DNA of 64,000 bases from Actinospica robiniae DSM 44927 (GCF_000504285.1 NZ_KI632511.1:1-64000), one strand, 5' to 3'; positions 1 through 10,765 are shown, counted from the first letter of the stretch. Program-made: numbers and translations. The notes: generated from the letters alone by a model not told the origin.

Positions 1-94
1 CGTGTGCCGGGCGTGTGCCGGGCGTGTGCCGGGCGTGTGCCGGGCGTGTGCCGGGCGTGTGCCGGGCGTGTGCCGGGCGTGTGCCGGGCGTGTG
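1..94. repeat. Tandem array of an 11-bp unit (CGTGTGCCGGG)
   Basis: About eight and a half perfect head-to-tail copies of CGTGTGCCGGG run from the window edge into the first hairpin. The corresponding place in the right composite repeat (about 54460-54477) holds a single related stretch, GTGCCGGGGGCGTGC. The array therefore looks like a local expansion of repeat sequence. It may continue upstream of the window. Confidence 0.95.
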
Positions 95-96
95 CT

Positions 97-244
97 CTCT
101 CCTCGGCCGGTCCCCGGAGGCAATCAGGGACCTGCCGGGAGGTCAAGCGGCGGGTAGCTTCCGCTCATGCTCGATCTTGCATCGCGCCGCTTGACCTCCC
201 GGCAGAACCCTGACCGGGCTTCGCCTGCCCGACCGAGGAGAGAG
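97..244. repeat. Large imperfect palindrome (composite-repeat hairpin, copy a)
   Basis: The left arm starts CTCTCCTCGGCC and runs to GGTCAAGCGGCG. The right arm runs from CGCCGCTTGACC to CCGAGGAGAGAG. The arms are about 55-60 nt and pair over most of their length, with a loop around 150-183. The inner segment GACCTCCCGGCAG and its complement are the best conserved part. The same palindrome recurs at 1032-2792 (split), 54478-54625 and 55272-55420. Confidence 0.9.
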
Positions 245-1031
245 CCCACCCCCTGGGGAGCAGTGCGAGCTGCACTCGGGCCGAGCCGGGTGGCCCGGTC
301 GCGCCCGATGTCGGATTCTGTATCACCCTGATCGAGCATCCGGATCCTCGATCCGCGCGACGGGGCCGGTGGCCCGGCCAAGCCTGATGTGGACTTCAGC
401 ATCGCCGTTCGGGGTCGCTGTTTTCTTCTCTGCTCCTTCAACGCCGGGGAGCACGCCCGAGTTCCCCAGAAATCTTCGGAAGCTTCCCTTTTTCAGTAAA
501 GGCCAGATACGCAGCTTTTGTCGGTAGCAGCGTCTAGCATGGAAGCGTACGAGGGTTGTCGGGACTTGTGGCGGGAGGGGTGGCCGAATGCGGTGGTGGA
601 GATGACCGAGTGGTGCGCCCGCTTGCTCGTGCACGGCGCCGGGTCGGAAGATCCCGGGCTGTATGCCGCACGGCATCGTCACTCTTCAGTACGGATGCGA
701 TGCAGGAATTCCCCTCGGGTGCGACCGAGCCACGTGATCCTGCGCATCGCGTGAGCACCGGGTGGATCGCACCAGGTCAATGGAAGATTCAGCATCAAGC
801 GCCGACCAGACCACCGACCTCTTCGCGCTAATCGAGAATTGGGATGGCCGGATCAGGGTGATGCAGAATCCTTCCACACCGAGCGACCGGACCACTGGAC
901 TGAACCTCCCGCGGATCGAGAATCGAGATGCCCGGATCAGGCCGATGCAGAATCCTTCCGCACCGAGCGCGGTCGGGCCGCGGGACAGGACTCGGCCCGA
1001 GCGCAGCTCGCACCACTCCCCAGGGGGTGGG
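245..1031. other. Interior of composite repeat; no convincing gene
   Basis: This 0.8-kb stretch holds no frame with actinobacterial codon bias that is conserved in the right copy. It contains copies of a 30-bp module, roughly GGTGATGCAGAATCCTTCCRCACCGAG, around 856-883 and 939-966, and a decayed version near 325-350. A second block at about 435-590 (AACGCCGGGGAGC, then GCTTTTGTCGGTAG and CATGGAAG) matches 55040-55148 in inverted orientation. Short ATG frames here are judged spurious. Confidence 0.7.
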
Positions 1032-1087
1032 CTCTCTCCTCGGTCGGGCAGGCGAAGCCCGATCAGGGTTCTGCCGGGAGGTCAAGC

Positions 1088-2693
1088 CTTGAGATTTAAC
1101 CTCGGCGAGATCGTTTCTGGGGGAGTTTCGGTGTTCTGCTGACGCGCGGCACGGCCACCTGCGATTCTTCGTTTCTGTCGAAGGATACGAAGAAGGTAGG
1201 TGGCCGTGGGTCTCATGATGCCATGCCGTGAGGAGCCCGGCCAGTCCCGCGCGGCCGGGGGCGGGGGGTCGTTGAAGGTTCTGCGGGGGTTTCGGGCCGG
1301 GGTGCACGGCTGCTTCGCGCGGCGCGCGGATTCTTTGTTCGATCTCGTCGATGCGGTACTCGCGACGGACGGTCGGGTGCGCTCGCTCGCCGAGTTGTCG
1401 CTGCAGCGGCCGTTTCGTCGTGGTCACGGGGCCCTGTACGACGCCGTGGCCAGTGGCGAGATCGACGTGCCGGCATTGGCCGGATTGATCACCAGCGTGT
1501 GGGAACCCTTGGATGACGGACCATTGAAATTCGCGATCGATGTCTCTTCGTGGCATCGTCCGCACGCCGAGTGCGCACGCGAGCGCCACCACTGCCATCA
1601 CTCGTGTGCGTGCGGCAACCGGCGCGGCACCGTGCCGGGATGGCCGTACTCGGTCGCGGTCGGGCTGGAGTGGGGCGCGCACTCGTGGTGCGCACCGCTC
1701 GACGCGCGCCGCCTCGCCGTGGCCGAGGACGCGACCGCGGTCACCGTCGCGCAGGTCGAAGCGGTGCTCGAGCGCTGCGCCGCCGCCGGGCTCTCGCACG
1801 GGCGCCCTGCCGCACTGTTCGTGTTCGACTCCGGCTACGACCTGACCCGGATCGCCTATCTGACCGCCGGCCGGGGCCTGGAGAGGCAGATTCTCGGACG
1901 GGTGCGCCGCGACCGGGTCTACTACGGCGACCCGGTGCCGCGCCCGCGCGGTGCCCCGGGACGCCCGCCCGTGCACGGCCGACGCTTCGCGATCGCCGAC
2001 CCGGGCACCTGGCACGACCCGGACCTGCGCGTCGAGCGGGACTCGCCGCGCTGCGGGCGCACGATCGTGACCGCCTGGCACGGGCTGCACCAGAAGCTCG
2101 AGCGCCAGGGCGCCTGGCGCGAGCACGCGCAGCAACTGCCGCGCCTGCCCGGCACCCTGATCAGGGTCCAGACCCAGCGCCTGCCCGGCGGCCGCGCACC
2201 GCAGGACCTGTGGCTCTGGCACCACGCGAGGCCCGGGACCGGGTTCGACCTCGATCAGCTCTGGACGGCCTATCTGCGGAGATTCGATATCGAGCATACA
2301 TTCAGGTTCTTCAAGCAGTCGCTCGGCTGGACCGCGCCGCAGGTGGGCACCCCGGAGCAGGCCGACCGCTGGACCTGGCTGACCATCACCGCATACACCC
2401 AGCTCAGGCTCGCCCGCCGGCTCGGCGCTCACCTGCGCCTGCCCTGGCAGCGCCCGACACCCCCAGACCGGATCCCGACACCCGGCCGGGTCCGCCGGGG
2501 TTTCCCCGTACTGGCACGGAAAATCGGCACCCCCGCCGCAAAGCCGAAACCCACCACCGCCGGCCCCGGCCGCCCGACGGGCACGACCCGGCCACCGCGC
2601 ACACGCCACCCAGCCGGTAAGAAGACCGGCACAAGCCATGAACGAGCGACATCGAAAACACCCGACCATGATCACTAATGGTTAAATCTTAAG
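1088..2693 (+). mobile_element. IS4-like insertion sequence with intact ends and 5-bp target duplication
   Basis: The ends are CTTGAGATTTAACC at 1088-1101 and its near-perfect complement GGTTAAATCTTAAG at 2680-2693 (13 of 14 match). The flanking direct repeat CAAGC at 1083-1087 and 2694-2698 is the target duplication. The element is 1606 bp with one transposase gene that fills most of it. The target is the stem of a composite-repeat hairpin. Confidence 0.93.
1200..2678 (+). CDS. IS4-like DDE transposase
   Basis: A 492-residue transposase from a GTG start; ATG codons at 1215 and 1218 are alternatives. It belongs to the IS4/IS701-like superfamily with an RNase H-like DDE core. The N-terminal region (about residues 30-110) has the conserved stretch DLVDAVLATDGRVRSLAEL. 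Catalytic Asp candidates lie in FAIDVSSW (about residue 113) and FVFDSGYD (about 210). The C-terminal signature YLRRFDIEHTFRFFKQSLGW fits the Y-x2-R-x3-E-x6-K motif of IS4 transposases, supplying the catalytic Glu. The C-terminus is basic and proline-rich. The gene lies within intact inverted repeats and shows no stop or frameshift, so the element may be active. Confidence 0.92.
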   Translation: MAVGLMMPCREEPGQSRAAGGGGSLKVLRGFRAGVHGCFARRADSLFDLVDAVLATDGRVRSLAELSLQRPFRRGHGALYDAVASGEIDVPALAGLITSVWEPLDDGPLKFAIDVSSWHRPHAECARERHHCHHSCACGNRRGTVPGWPYSVAVGLEWGAHSWCAPLDARRLAVAEDATAVTVAQVEAVLERCAAAGLSHGRPAALFVFDSGYDLTRIAYLTAGRGLERQILGRVRRDRVYYGDPVPRPRGAPGRPPVHGRRFAIADPGTWHDPDLRVERDSPRCGRTIVTAWHGLHQKLERQGAWREHAQQLPRLPGTLIRVQTQRLPGGRAPQDLWLWHHARPGTGFDLDQLWTAYLRRFDIEHTFRFFKQSLGWTAPQVGTPEQADRWTWLTITAYTQLRLARRLGAHLRLPWQRPTPPDRIPTPGRVRRGFPVLARKIGTPAAKPKPTTAGPGRPTGTTRPPRTRHPAGKKTGTSHERATSKTPDHDH

Positions 2694-3012
2694 CAAGCGG
2701 CGCGATGCAAAATCGAGGCATCAACCCAAGCCACCGCCGCTTGACCTCCCGGCAGGTCCCTGATTTCCTCCGGGGACCGACCGAGGAGAGAGCACACCCC
2801 CGCAACCCCACCACCCCAAACCCCAACCCGCCCCACCAACAACAGCACCCACGCGAACCCGGCATCTCTCTCCGAGAGAAGGGCCTCCGCCGGAGGCGAG
2901 ATCTTGAAACTGCAACCCACCCCACCAACGTAACGGGTGGGCCGTGCCCCTATGTCTTCCGTCAAGTCTGGGCTGCTCGCTGTAACGGGCATGTGGGTGG
3001 GTGTTGCTCGGG

Positions 3013-4214
3013 TTATGTGGTGGCGGTGTGGGGCGTGTAGAGCGTGGCGTTGCGGAGCATGGCGTGGAGGACGTTGATGCGTCTGCGGGCGAGGCGGATG
3101 ATTGCTTGGGTGTGGGTTTTGCCTGCGGCGCGGTGTTTGTCGTAGTAGGCGCGGGAGTCGGGGTCGGCCAGGGCGGCGAAGGCGGAGAGGAACATGGCGC
3201 GTTTGAGCTGCCGGTTTCCGCGTCTGGGTGCGTGTTCGCCGCGGATGGAGCTGCCGGAGGACTTGGTGACCGGGGCAAGTCCTGCGTAGGAGGCGAGGTG
3301 GTCGGCGGTGGGGAAGGTGGCGGCGTCGCCGACGGTGGTCAGGATGGTCGCGGCGGTCCTGATCCCGATGCCGGGCATCGAGGTCAGGAGCGGGGAAAGA
3401 GGGTGGGCCTCCAGCAGGGCACTGAGCTGTCCCTCGAGCGTGCGGCGTTGGGCGAGGATCTCGGTCAGCTGGCGGGCGAGGGAGGGGATGGACGAGGGGC
3501 TGCGGCCCGGGTGCCGGGCACCACGACCGTCTGTTCTGCGAGGGCCTCGGCGATCTCCTCGGCCAGGCGCTCGGCCAGGCGCGGGGCCAGGGGTTTCAGG
3601 AGTTTGACGATGCGTCGGGTGCCGGCCTCGGCGAGCAGTTCAGGGGAGCCGTACCGGGCGAGTAGCGCGAGGACGGCCTGGTGCTGGATGCGTGGGCCCA
3701 GGACGCGTTCGAGGGAGGGGTGGATCTGGGTGAGCAGGCCGCGCAGCCGATTGGAGGTGCGGGTCGACTCGCCCGCGAGGTCCTGGTCGAACCCGACGAG
3801 CATGGCCAGTTCCGCCTCGGTCTCATCGAGCACGGTCAGGGTGCGCAGCGCCCTGGGTGCGGTGCGGGCGACGTCGGCGATCACGGCGGCGTCGCGGGCG
3901 TCGGTCTTGGCCTCGCCCTCGTAGAGGTCCGCGGCGCGGCGCATGGCCAGGCCGGGCAGGTAGGCGACCTGGCAGCCGACGTCGCGGGCGACGCTCAGCG
4001 GCAGCGCGCCGATGTTCGCGGGCTGATCGACGATCACCAGGACGGTGGCGAACTTCGCGATCAGCTTCTCGAACAGGGCGCGCAGTTTCGGTTCGGTGTT
4101 CGGCAGGCGCTTGTCGTAGACGGTCTTGCCGGCCGGGGTCAGCCCGTGGGCGTGGTGCTCGCCCTTGCCCACGTCCAGGCCGAGGAAGACCCCGATACCG
4201 CTGGTGTCGTACAC
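3013..4214 (-). pseudogene. IS110-family DEDD recombinase, frameshifted
   Basis: The GTG start at 4214 opens a RuvC-like DEDD domain (VFLGLDVGKGEHHAHG, then VIVDQPANIG and KTDARDAAVIAD). After about 235 residues the frame shifts: compared with 53143-54259, two extra G residues lie at about 3491 and within 3496-3499, giving a net +2. Translation would end at 3465. The C-terminal Transposase_20 part with the MPGIGIRTAATIL helix-hairpin-helix and the serine-rich KSSGSS active-site region continues out of frame in 3013-3378. The gene is otherwise nearly identical to the other copy, so inactivation looks recent. A sequencing error is possible but would need two nearby insertions. Confidence 0.88.
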
Positions 4215-4296
4215 GCTCGCCGCCTTCTACTTCGCATGGCCCTGGCCTCGACCATCGCACCGCAGCCGGCAACCACGTTACACAGGCCGCCCCGAG

Positions 4297-4320
4297 AAAA
4301 CGCCCGGCGTTGCGCCGGGC
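4297..4320 (-). terminator. Intrinsic terminator inside IS110 left end, copy 1
   Basis: An 8-bp perfect stem GCCCGGCG/CGCCGGGC with loop CAA, then GTTTTC on the minus strand. It lies between the element end and the recombinase start, so it would end a leader transcript before the coding region. Confidence 0.7.
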
Positions 4321-4468
4321 ACGGGATGCGGACCAGGCCCCTTATCAGCGGTCAGGCAGTGCTCCAAAACCCGGCGGCAACACGCCCAAGGCCATAGACA
4401 CGGCAGGGTGGCAGAGCCATACCGGGCCCGGAGGCCAGGCGCCCCCATTGCGGGGACACGTAAAAGGT
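4297..4468 (-). ncRNA. Candidate IS110 bridge RNA, copy 1
   Basis: In IS110-group elements a bridge RNA is transcribed from the non-coding left end upstream of the recombinase and guides target and donor recognition. Here that left end is 254 nt. It holds an intrinsic terminator (stem 4302-4309 with 4313-4320, followed on the transcribed strand by GTTTTC), so a transcript starting near the element end would be about 170 nt, close to the size known for IS621. It is GC-rich with several local stems. Transcription itself is inferred. Confidence 0.6.
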
Positions 4469-4595
4469 AACGGGTGGTCAGACGAACCAGGCGACGCGAA
4501 GCGGCCGCCCACACCACGACGACCACCCAACCGATCATCAACGCGCAGCAAATAGCCCGTCTGGCAGCGCCCGATGTTCCTCAGGGTCTCGGTGA

Positions 4596-5090
4596 TCAGG
4601 CGGCCTCCTCGTAGTCGTACACGCTCACTGGTATGCGAGCCGTCGTCAGCCGGGCCGTGATCAGCGGCTCGACGCGTTCCCAGTTGCCTCCGGCCAGGCC
4701 GCAGCCGATGCGGGGCATGTGCACGCTGACGGCGAGGTCCCGGGCTTCGGCGGCAAGTTGGGCCAGCGCAGTGTCTATTGCGTCGTAGCGGACGGGCGGG
4801 CCATTGCTGCCGGTGCGTATGCCGTGCTGGCCAACCATGTTGGCCACCCAGACATACTGCTCGACCTGAACCACCTGCACCGCGCCGAGGGCGAAGCCGC
4901 TGCTTGCTCGGTCGCGATGCCAGCGGCGGTACTCCTGCTCCGGCTTTGGCCAGCGCTTCGAGACCGCCAGCACGAAGCCTTTGCCCCACCCGCCGGCGTC
5001 GTTGCAGACGTGCGCGATCAGCTTTCTACCTTTGCCGTGGGGCGAGGTGGCGTCGCCCTTCAGGTACGTGATCCCCGTGAGTTCGTTCAT
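4596..5090 (-). CDS. Macro-domain protein (ADP-ribose binding/hydrolase, Poa1p/TARG1-like)
   Basis: 164 residues from the ATG at 5090. This start puts the first strand (GITYLKGDATSP) at the N-terminus as in stand-alone macro domains. A TTG at 5129 would add 13 residues, but its GGAGG lies directly against the start codon. ADP-ribose contacts are visible: GD near residue 12, HVCNDAGGWGKGFVLAV (about 27-43) and the phosphate loop PRIGCGLAGGNW (about 124-135). Such proteins bind ADP-ribose or remove it from proteins, DNA or ADP-ribose-1''-phosphate; the substrate is unknown here. It begins 10 bp after the beta-galactosidase stop, so the two may be cotranscribed. No ADP-ribosyltransferase (DarT-like) is adjacent. 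Confidence 0.85.
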   Translation of the reverse strand: MNELTGITYLKGDATSPHGKGRKLIAHVCNDAGGWGKGFVLAVSKRWPKPEQEYRRWHRDRASSGFALGAVQVVQVEQYVWVANMVGQHGIRTGSNGPPVRYDAIDTALAQLAAEARDLAVSVHMPRIGCGLAGGNWERVEPLITARLTTARIPVSVYDYEEAA

Positions 5091-5100
5091 GGAGATCACG

Positions 5101-8094
<2,994 letters not shown>

Positions 8095-8208
8095 TCATGT
8101 GCGCCTGTGTTCGATCGCGTGCGGATCTTAGCGAGCGGCATACTAGGAGCACAATCAGAACAGGAACTTCGCGCCGTCCTTATCCGGCAGTTCCGGCAGC
8201 TCAAGCGG

Positions 8209-9459
8209 CTAGGGCCGCTCCGGCGGCTCAGGCGGGGCCCACTTGGCCACGGCGGCCATCTGGCGCAGCATGAACCCGGAGCCGAGGTGGCCGGCGAGGC
8301 TGATGGCCCCGTTGCGCAGGGCGGTTCCGAGCGGTGCGTGCAGCTGCTGCATCCGGCCAGCGCGCGCGGACTGCCGGGCGATCGAGACGGTGCGGGCGCG
8401 GCGGGCCACGGTGTAGGCGTTCAGGGCCATGGCCACGTCGAGGCCGCCGCCGCCGTCCTCCGCCTCGAGTTCGTGGGCGAGCACCACTGCGTCCTCGATC
8501 GCCTGGCAGCCGCCCTGGCCGAGGTTGGGCGTCATCGCGTGCGCGGCGTCTCCGACGAAGGCGACCCGGCCGGAGTGGTACGCCGACAACGGCTTGTCGA
8601 GCCAGTAGATGTCGTTGCGTAGCAGCGCTTCTCGCGGCGTGCGGCGGATCAGGTCGGGGATCGGCGAGTGCCAGTCGGCGAAGCGTTCGAGCAGTGCCGC
8701 GTGCTCGTCGGCGAACTTCGTGCCTTCCGGAAGGTTCGCGGTCGCGTAGCAGTACAGGCGGCCGCCGGGTAGCGGGACGATGCCGAAGACCGCGCCGCGG
8801 CCCCAGGTCTCACTGGGTTCGACCTTCGTGTGGCTGCCAGCCTCGACGATCATGCGCCAAGCGGTGAAGCCCGCGTAGACCGGGCCGGGATGTTCAGGGA
8901 AGAGGGCTTCGCGGATCGGCGAGCGGATGCCGTCGGCCGCGACGACGAGGTCGGCGCTCTTCTCGCCCTGTTTCGTGCGCACGCGCGCCAGGCGGGTCTC
9001 GTCGCCCGGCAGCACCTCCTCGACCGACGTGTCGAGGTGGATGGCCGCCTGCGGGAGCTGGGAACGCAAGGCGTCGATCAGCTCCGGGCGCGGCACCACG
9101 ACGAGCGGACGGCCGAAGGCTTTTGCGACGGCGCCGAGGTCGGTGCGCACGAGCCAGCGGCCGTCGGGCCGGCGTACTCCGCCGGAGCCCTGAATCACCG
9201 CGGCCTGGTCGATCCACTCGCGCATACCGAGGCTGTCGAGCGCTTTCACGGCGTTCGGGGCGAGGGCGATTCCGGCGCCGACGGGCTCGAGGACGGGGGC
9301 GCGCTCGTAGACGTCGACCCGCCAGCCACGGCGGCGCAGGGCGACGGCGGCGGTGAGCCCGCTGATGCCCGCGCCGACGACGATCGCGGTGCCGGCCCGG
9401 CTGCTGCCCGCGACCGTGGGCCCGCTCGGCCTCGCGCCGCGGGTATCCCCGACTGCCAT
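8209..9459 (-). CDS. FAD-dependent monooxygenase (salicylate hydroxylase-like)
   Basis: 416 residues of the class A flavoprotein hydroxylase family, which uses FAD and NAD(P)H to hydroxylate aromatic or similar substrates. The dinucleotide-binding motif GAGISGLTAAVALRRRGW is near residue 30 and is followed by the acidic strand end VYERA. The second FAD motif GDAAHAMTPNLGQGGCQAIED is near residue 305, and a DG-type motif (VVAADGIRSPIRE) near 170. The gene is divergent from a TetR gene across a 77-bp gap with two operator-like palindromes, so that regulator probably controls it. The substrate is unknown. Confidence 0.9.
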   Translation of the reverse strand: MAVGDTRGARPSGPTVAGSSRAGTAIVVGAGISGLTAAVALRRRGWRVDVYERAPVLEPVGAGIALAPNAVKALDSLGMREWIDQAAVIQGSGGVRRPDGRWLVRTDLGAVAKAFGRPLVVVPRPELIDALRSQLPQAAIHLDTSVEEVLPGDETRLARVRTKQGEKSADLVVAADGIRSPIREALFPEHPGPVYAGFTAWRMIVEAGSHTKVEPSETWGRGAVFGIVPLPGGRLYCYATANLPEGTKFADEHAALLERFADWHSPIPDLIRRTPREALLRNDIYWLDKPLSAYHSGRVAFVGDAAHAMTPNLGQGGCQAIEDAVVLAHELEAEDGGGGLDVAMALNAYTVARRARTVSIARQSARAGRMQQLHAPLGTALRNGAISLAGHLGSGFMLRQMAAVAKWAPPEPPERP

Positions 9460-9479
9460 CGGACCGTCCTCTCGTTTTT

Positions 9480-9519
9480 CCTACTACAGGTGTAGTAGGA
9501 ACACTACACCTGTAGTAGG
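9480..9519. promoter_or_regulatory. Tandem inverted operators between monooxygenase and tetR genes
   Basis: CCTACTACAGGTGTAGTAGG at 9480-9499 is a 20-bp palindrome except for the central two base pairs. ACACTACACCTGTAGTAGG at 9501-9519 repeats it in the other orientation. The pair lies between the divergent starts at 9459 and 9537, the expected place for an autoregulating TetR repressor. No clear ribosome-binding site precedes the tetR GTG, so its transcript may be leaderless or nearly so. Confidence 0.85.
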
Positions 9520-9536
9520 CCGGTTACCATAGACGG

Positions 9537-10172
9537 GTGACTGCGACACCGCGCTCCCGGGCCGAAATCGTCGGCGACACGGCGATCGCGGTGCTCGCCG
9601 CGCAGGGCGCGCGCGGCCTGACCCACCGCGCCGTGGACCGGGCGGCAGGCCTGCCGCCGGGCTCCACATCCAACCATGCCCGCACCCGTGAGGCACTGCT
9701 GACCTGCGCGTTGACGCGCATCACCGAGCTCGAGGCGGCGGATGCGGCAGCAGCCACGGCCGGCCAGCCCGTATTCGACACGGGAGGGGACGTGCGGACC
9801 GCGCTCGCCGCACCGATCGCGGCCATGCTGTATCGCGGCCTGAGCCGCGGCCGGACCCGGCTGCTCGCCCGCTACGAACTGGCGCTGGAGTCCACCCGCC
9901 GGCCCGCCCTGCGCGCCCTGTACGACGAGGCGTCGCTGCCGTTCCGAGGGCCGGTTGCGGCCATGCTCGCGGCCTCGGGTTCCGCAGAGCCGCAGCGACA
10001 TGCCAAGATGTTGATCGCTTGGTGCGAGGGCGTTCAGTTCGACGCCATCGCCGGGGCGGGCGCCGCGACGCCGCCTGCCGAGGCGGAGCTGCGGACCGGC
10101 CTCGAGGAACTGCTGCGCGGCATGCTGGGGACCGGTCGGGAATCCAGCGCGATACAAGGAGTCGACAGGTGA
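9537..10172 (+). CDS. TetR-family transcriptional regulator
   Basis: 211 residues. The N-terminal helix-turn-helix (about residues 10-55) reads AQGARGLTHRAVDRAAGLPPGSTSNHARTREALL in two segments, matching TetR DNA-binding domains. The remainder is an alpha-helical ligand-binding domain with no recognised effector motif. The GTG start follows GGGTGACTGCG closely. The stop overlaps the next gene's GTG start by 3 bp (GTGA), so the HD-domain oxygenase is translationally coupled. The adjoining operators suggest it represses both itself plus the HD gene and the divergent monooxygenase. Confidence 0.9.
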   Translation: MTATPRSRAEIVGDTAIAVLAAQGARGLTHRAVDRAAGLPPGSTSNHARTREALLTCALTRITELEAADAAAATAGQPVFDTGGDVRTALAAPIAAMLYRGLSRGRTRLLARYELALESTRRPALRALYDEASLPFRGPVAAMLAASGSAEPQRHAKMLIAWCEGVQFDAIAGAGAATPPAEAELRTGLEELLRGMLGTGRESSAIQGVDR

Positions 10173-10765
10173 ATGCTGTAACCGGGCAGGCCGAATCCGT
10201 CGTGGCCGAACTCGAGCGGTTCTTCACGGAGCAGGGCGCGGGCGAGTACCTCGGCGAGCCGGTGACTCAGGCTGCTCACATGCTCCAGGCCGCGGCCTGC
10301 GCGCAGGCGGAGGGGGCGGGTGACGCACTCGTCGCCGCGGCGCTACTGCACGACGTCGGCCACTTCACTGGCACGATCAGCGGGGCGCAGCTGATGGAGG
10401 GCACTGACAATCGGCACAGCCACGCGGGCGCGGACTGGCTCGCGACGTGGTTCCCGGAGTCAGTGACCGAGCCGGTGCGGCTGCACGTGGCGGCCAAGCG
10501 CTACCTATGCGCGGTCGAGCCGAGCTACTTCGACCGGCTCTCCGAGGCGTCCGTCTACACCCTCAACGTCCAGGGTGGTCCGATGTCGGCCGAGGAGGCC
10601 GCGGCGTTCGAGGCCGGCCCGTACGCCGAACAGGCCGTCGCGCTTCGTCGCTGGGACGAGGCCGCGAAGGACCCGGACGCCGACGTGCCGGAGTTCGCCC
10701 ACTATCGCGGGCTGCTGGCCGCGCTCGTGCGTCGCCCGGGTACCGGCGAGAGCGTCAGCGGCTGA
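10169..10765 (+). CDS. HD-domain diiron oxygenase-like protein (PhnZ-related)
   Basis: 198 residues from the GTG at 10169, with AAGGAG about eight bases upstream. The sequence follows the phosphonate-linked HD family that includes PhnZ, a mixed-valent diiron oxygenase cleaving 2-amino-1-hydroxyethylphosphonate: EYLGEPVTQAAHMLQAA (about 27-43), LLHDVGHF (HD pair, about 61-66), DNRHSHAGADWL (about 80-91) and VRLHVAAKRYLCAVEP (about 103-118). Metal-ligand positions (H, H, D, H, H) appear kept. No other phosphonate genes are nearby, so the substrate may differ. It forms a unit with the TetR gene and is divergent from a flavin monooxygenase. Confidence 0.8.
   Translation: MNAVTGQAESVVAELERFFTEQGAGEYLGEPVTQAAHMLQAAACAQAEGAGDALVAAALLHDVGHFTGTISGAQLMEGTDNRHSHAGADWLATWFPESVTEPVRLHVAAKRYLCAVEPSYFDRLSEASVYTLNVQGGPMSAEEAAAFEAGPYAEQAVALRRWDEAAKDPDADVPEFAHYRGLLAALVRRPGTGESVSG

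Larger units (their letters stand above)
1032..2792. repeat. Composite-repeat hairpin, copy b, split by an IS4-like element
   Basis: The left arm is at 1032-1087 and the right arm at 2694-2792. Removing 1088-2693 and one copy of CAAGC restores GGTCAAGCGGCGCGATGCA, the arrangement of the intact hairpin at 55319-55337. This fixes the insertion point exactly. Confidence 0.93.
2932..4477 (-). mobile_element. IS110-family element, copy 1
   Basis: Boundaries come from comparison with the second copy (51272-54339). The 9-bp sequence AACGGGTGG stands at both ends (2932-2940 and 4469-4477), and flanking sequence diverges beyond it. After removing the IS256 insertion, the two copies differ in length only by three single-base insertions in this copy. 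There are no terminal inverted repeats, as usual for IS110. From the recombinase side the order is a 254-nt non-coding left end (4215-4468), the recombinase gene, and a short right end. It is inserted in the tail of the left composite repeat. Confidence 0.85.
1..4546. repeat. Composite non-coding repeat, left copy (left end outside window)
   Basis: Assembled by comparison with 51169-55659 read in reverse complement. Order here: expanded 11-mer, hairpin, interior modules, second hairpin, tail, right terminus. The terminus at 4531-4546 reads CCGATCATCAACGCGC and matches both ends of the right copy in inverted form. The copies are collinear but clearly diverged (many substitutions and small indels in the tails), while the IS110 elements inside them are almost identical. 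No reading frame is conserved between copies, so the repeat is treated as non-coding. It contains an IS4-like element (1088-2693) and an IS110 element (2932-4477). Whether it is a dead or non-autonomous transposon or a structured intergenic repeat cannot be decided here. Confidence 0.75.

Noticed and set aside
518-754. Short frame starting MSVAASSMEAYEG in the composite repeat, with a similar start in the inverted copy (MSVVASTMEEYGG)
   Set aside because: The first dozen residues match because the DNA block is repeated, but the frames diverge at once, so conservation is at DNA level.
828-2675. A 615-codon minus-strand frame over the IS4-like element
   Set aside because: Antisense to the transposase, which carries the Y-R-E-K signature and sits within the inverted repeats.
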